Source: Muribaculaceae bacterium
GTDB lineage: Bacteria; Bacteroidota; Bacteroidia; Bacteroidales; Muribaculaceae
Direction: 5' to 3'
Assembly: GCA_029068655.1 (NCBI GenBank)
Contig: JAIECF010000087.1
Span: 1 to 32,872 of the forward strand
DNA length: 32,872 nt
Shown piece after piece: positions 31,234 through 32,872 of the stretch. The number at the start of each line of letters is the position of its first letter. Within the stretch, counting starts at the first letter, position 1. The notes under the pieces are model-generated. The model did not search any database and had not been told where the DNA came from. It was given only the letters and a program-made list of their open reading frames with translations. The translations under genes and the position numbers were made by a program.

Positions 31234-32811
31234 TCAACTGAATATTAATAATATGAAAAGACATATCACTACAAGGGCAACTCCCCATGTCAGGTAGTTT
31301 GACCAGATGTTTCCATGTCTTAACGTAGATATCTCTTTCTTGAAATCGGAAAACCTATAGGTAGTAGTCTGCAGTTTATCCTCCTTTGGAATTTCGCCAC
31401 ACTTGCTTACCATCCACATAATAATCATACTTATTATCAACAGTATCGGTACAATATAAAGGAAATGAAGACCACCAAAGATACTGTTTTTAAAGAAAAG
31501 CATGATCACAGCAATACCAAGGCCGCTCATAAGACCGGCAAAAGCGCCGTTTCCGTTGATGCGTCGTGAGAATATACCCATAAGGAATGCGGCCACTATA
31601 GGGGGAGATACGTAAGAGAGCATCTCCTGATAATATTTAAGAAGGGATCCGAACATGCCTATATATGGAGCCCACAATGCGGCAATGACGATTATGCCAG
31701 CAGAAGCAATTTTTCCGACCCTTACAATATGTTGGGAAGAGGCGTTCTTGTTGAACTGCGCATAGAAGTCTATCGTAAAAAGCGTTGAGGTTGAATTCAG
31801 TATTGCGGATAAAGTAGATGTCAGCGCAGAGAGCAATGCGGCAAGCATTATTCCGAGCAATCCTACGGGCATGAGGTTGAGTACCATATTGGGATAAACC
31901 ATATCCGGCTTTTCAAGCCCTGGAAACAGACTGCGGGATATGACTCCGGGAATGGCTATTATCACAAGGGTTGACAGTGTAAGGAAACCTGTGAACATTA
32001 CACCTTTCCGGCCTTCATCAATTGTCTTTGAACTCAAGACCCGCTGCACGAGTGTCTGGTTATTGGCCCAGAAGTACAATCCCAATATCGGCATCCCGAC
32101 TATCAGACCGAGCCATGGAGTCGCCGTATCGGTCAATGGCCTTATCAATTTTAAAGAGAGATCTCCATTGGCATAAAGGTCAGCGAAATAATCTCCTCCT
32201 TGCATGAAACAGATGACGGTCAGCGCAATGGATCCGACTATCAATATTCCGGCCTGGATAATCTCGGCATTTATGGCGGAAGACAGACCGCCGGGAATCG
32301 TATATGACGCCGCTATGATAGCGAATATTATTATGATCAACTGCAAATCAACATCAGGAAGAATAAGTTTAAGGATAAGGGCGGCCGCATACAATGCCCC
32401 GGCTGCGTCAAGGAATATATTACCGATTATGCAGATTGATGAGAAATAATAGCGCGACCTTTTGTCAAATCTTTTTTCAAGAAACTCCGGTATAGTGAAA
32501 ATCTTTGATTTTATATAAAGCGGCAGTATACATATCGCAAAAAACACCATTACCAGCACTCCCGTAAGATTGTAGTTGAAGACTCCCAGGCCCGTGTGGT
32601 AGGCATCTCCTGCCTGGCCTATAAGCGTGGTGCTTGAGATGCTCGCCGCAAACAATGACAGACCGACCACCCACCAGGACATTGAACGCCCTGCAAGGAA
32701 ATAAGATTGAGAGTCGTAGCTCTTTCCATTTTTAAGTCCCCACCATATGATGAAGATGAGATACAGACCGATTACGGTTAAGTCAAGTATACTTATCTGA
32801 AAATGTTCCAT
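31234..32811 (-). CDS. Sodium:solute symporter (SSS family), probable sugar importer
   Basis: A 525-residue inner-membrane protein with about fourteen hydrophobic helices, related to the SGLT-type sodium/sugar symporters. It shows YLIFIIWWGLKNGKSYDSQSYFLAGRSMSWWVVGLSLFAASISSTTLIGQAGDAYHTGLG at the N-terminus (family core TM1) and VQRVLSSKTIDEGRKG in the middle. The final helix is NYLTWGVALVVICLFILLIFS. In beta-mannan PULs such symporters take mannobiose or related products into the cytoplasm; the GH130 gene 14 bases downstream fits that role. It is the first gene of its unit, with its own promoter at the right end of the window. Confidence 0.9.
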   Translation of the reverse strand: MEHFQISILDLTVIGLYLIFIIWWGLKNGKSYDSQSYFLAGRSMSWWVVGLSLFAASISSTTLIGQAGDAYHTGLGVFNYNLTGVLVMVFFAICILPLYIKSKIFTIPEFLEKRFDKRSRYYFSSICIIGNIFLDAAGALYAAALILKLILPDVDLQLIIIIFAIIAASYTIPGGLSSAINAEIIQAGILIVGSIALTVICFMQGGDYFADLYANGDLSLKLIRPLTDTATPWLGLIVGMPILGLYFWANNQTLVQRVLSSKTIDEGRKGVMFTGFLTLSTLVIIAIPGVISRSLFPGLEKPDMVYPNMVLNLMPVGLLGIMLAALLSALTSTLSAILNSTSTLFTIDFYAQFNKNASSQHIVRVGKIASAGIIVIAALWAPYIGMFGSLLKYYQEMLSYVSPPIVAAFLMGIFSRRINGNGAFAGLMSGLGIAVIMLFFKNSIFGGLHFLYIVPILLIISMIIMWMVSKCGEIPKEDKLQTTTYRFSDFKKEISTLRHGNIWSNYLTWGVALVVICLFILLIFS

Positions 32812-32842
32812 GATAATAATTATTGGTGTCGTTTTACGACTG

Positions 32843-32850
32843 CAAAATTA
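32843..32850 (-). promoter_or_regulatory. -7 box of the symporter/GH130 unit
   Basis: The minus strand reads TAATTTTG 31 bases before the ATG at 32811. The remaining bases up to the window end show no gene; a regulator could lie just beyond. Confidence 0.5.
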
Positions 32851-32872
32851 GTTATTTTATTCTACCTATACA

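Overview
The window looks like chromosome from a gut Bacteroidales bacterium, and Muribaculaceae is my best guess. Support for this comes from a SusC/SusD pair with lipoprotein enzymes, Bacteroidetes-type -7 promoter boxes (TAnnTTTG) in front of many genes, the absence of clear Shine-Dalgarno sites, and a REP-associated transposase. The taxon is inferred from gene content, not from a marker gene.

Bases 1-5.2 kb are an accessory, repeat-rich stretch. It opens with the 3' end of an unrecognised gene. A REP-associated tyrosine transposase (RAYT) with an unusual C-terminal domain follows, and two of four related REP palindromes flank it. Next come a decayed small ORF, a four-helix-like membrane protein, a DUF4143-type AAA ATPase preceded by three 22-bp dyad repeats at an exact 33-bp period, more gene debris, and a conserved hypothetical protein. 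A short peptide tail found at the end of the first gene (DYPDHIAFTV) recurs almost unchanged behind the ATPase gene (DFPDNIAFII), each time with a REP close downstream.

Bases 5.2-11.9 kb carry chromosomal genes: a large secreted CotH/LTD protein, a membrane acyltransferase, a GH13 alpha-amylase that has lost its catalytic barrel through an in-frame internal deletion, a PAS/LuxR-type regulator, and an operon of a PH-domain membrane protein and an outer-membrane barrel protein. The last item is the 5' stump of a secreted hydrolase-like gene. It is cut off exactly where the next locus begins.

Bases 11.9-32.8 kb are a polysaccharide utilization locus (PUL), all on the minus strand, read from right to left. 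One unit is a sodium:solute symporter plus a GH130 phosphorylase. The second, about 18 kb long, is SusC, SusD, a surface lipoprotein, two paralogous clan GH-A enzymes of uncertain family, a GH26 mannanase, a GH2 mannosidase-like enzyme, a type B carboxylesterase, a GH30 enzyme, a ROK sugar kinase and mannose-6-phosphate isomerase. Taken together this reads as a beta-mannan or mannose-containing glycan pathway. Surface enzymes cut and deacylate the polymer, SusCD imports fragments, periplasmic GH2/GH30 enzymes trim them, and the symporter takes products across the inner membrane. GH130 then phosphorolyses beta-mannosides, and ROK plus ManA feed mannose into fructose-6-phosphate. No dedicated regulator is present inside the window. 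The PUL edge cutting an older gene and the base-composition steps within it suggest that it was acquired and assembled as modules.
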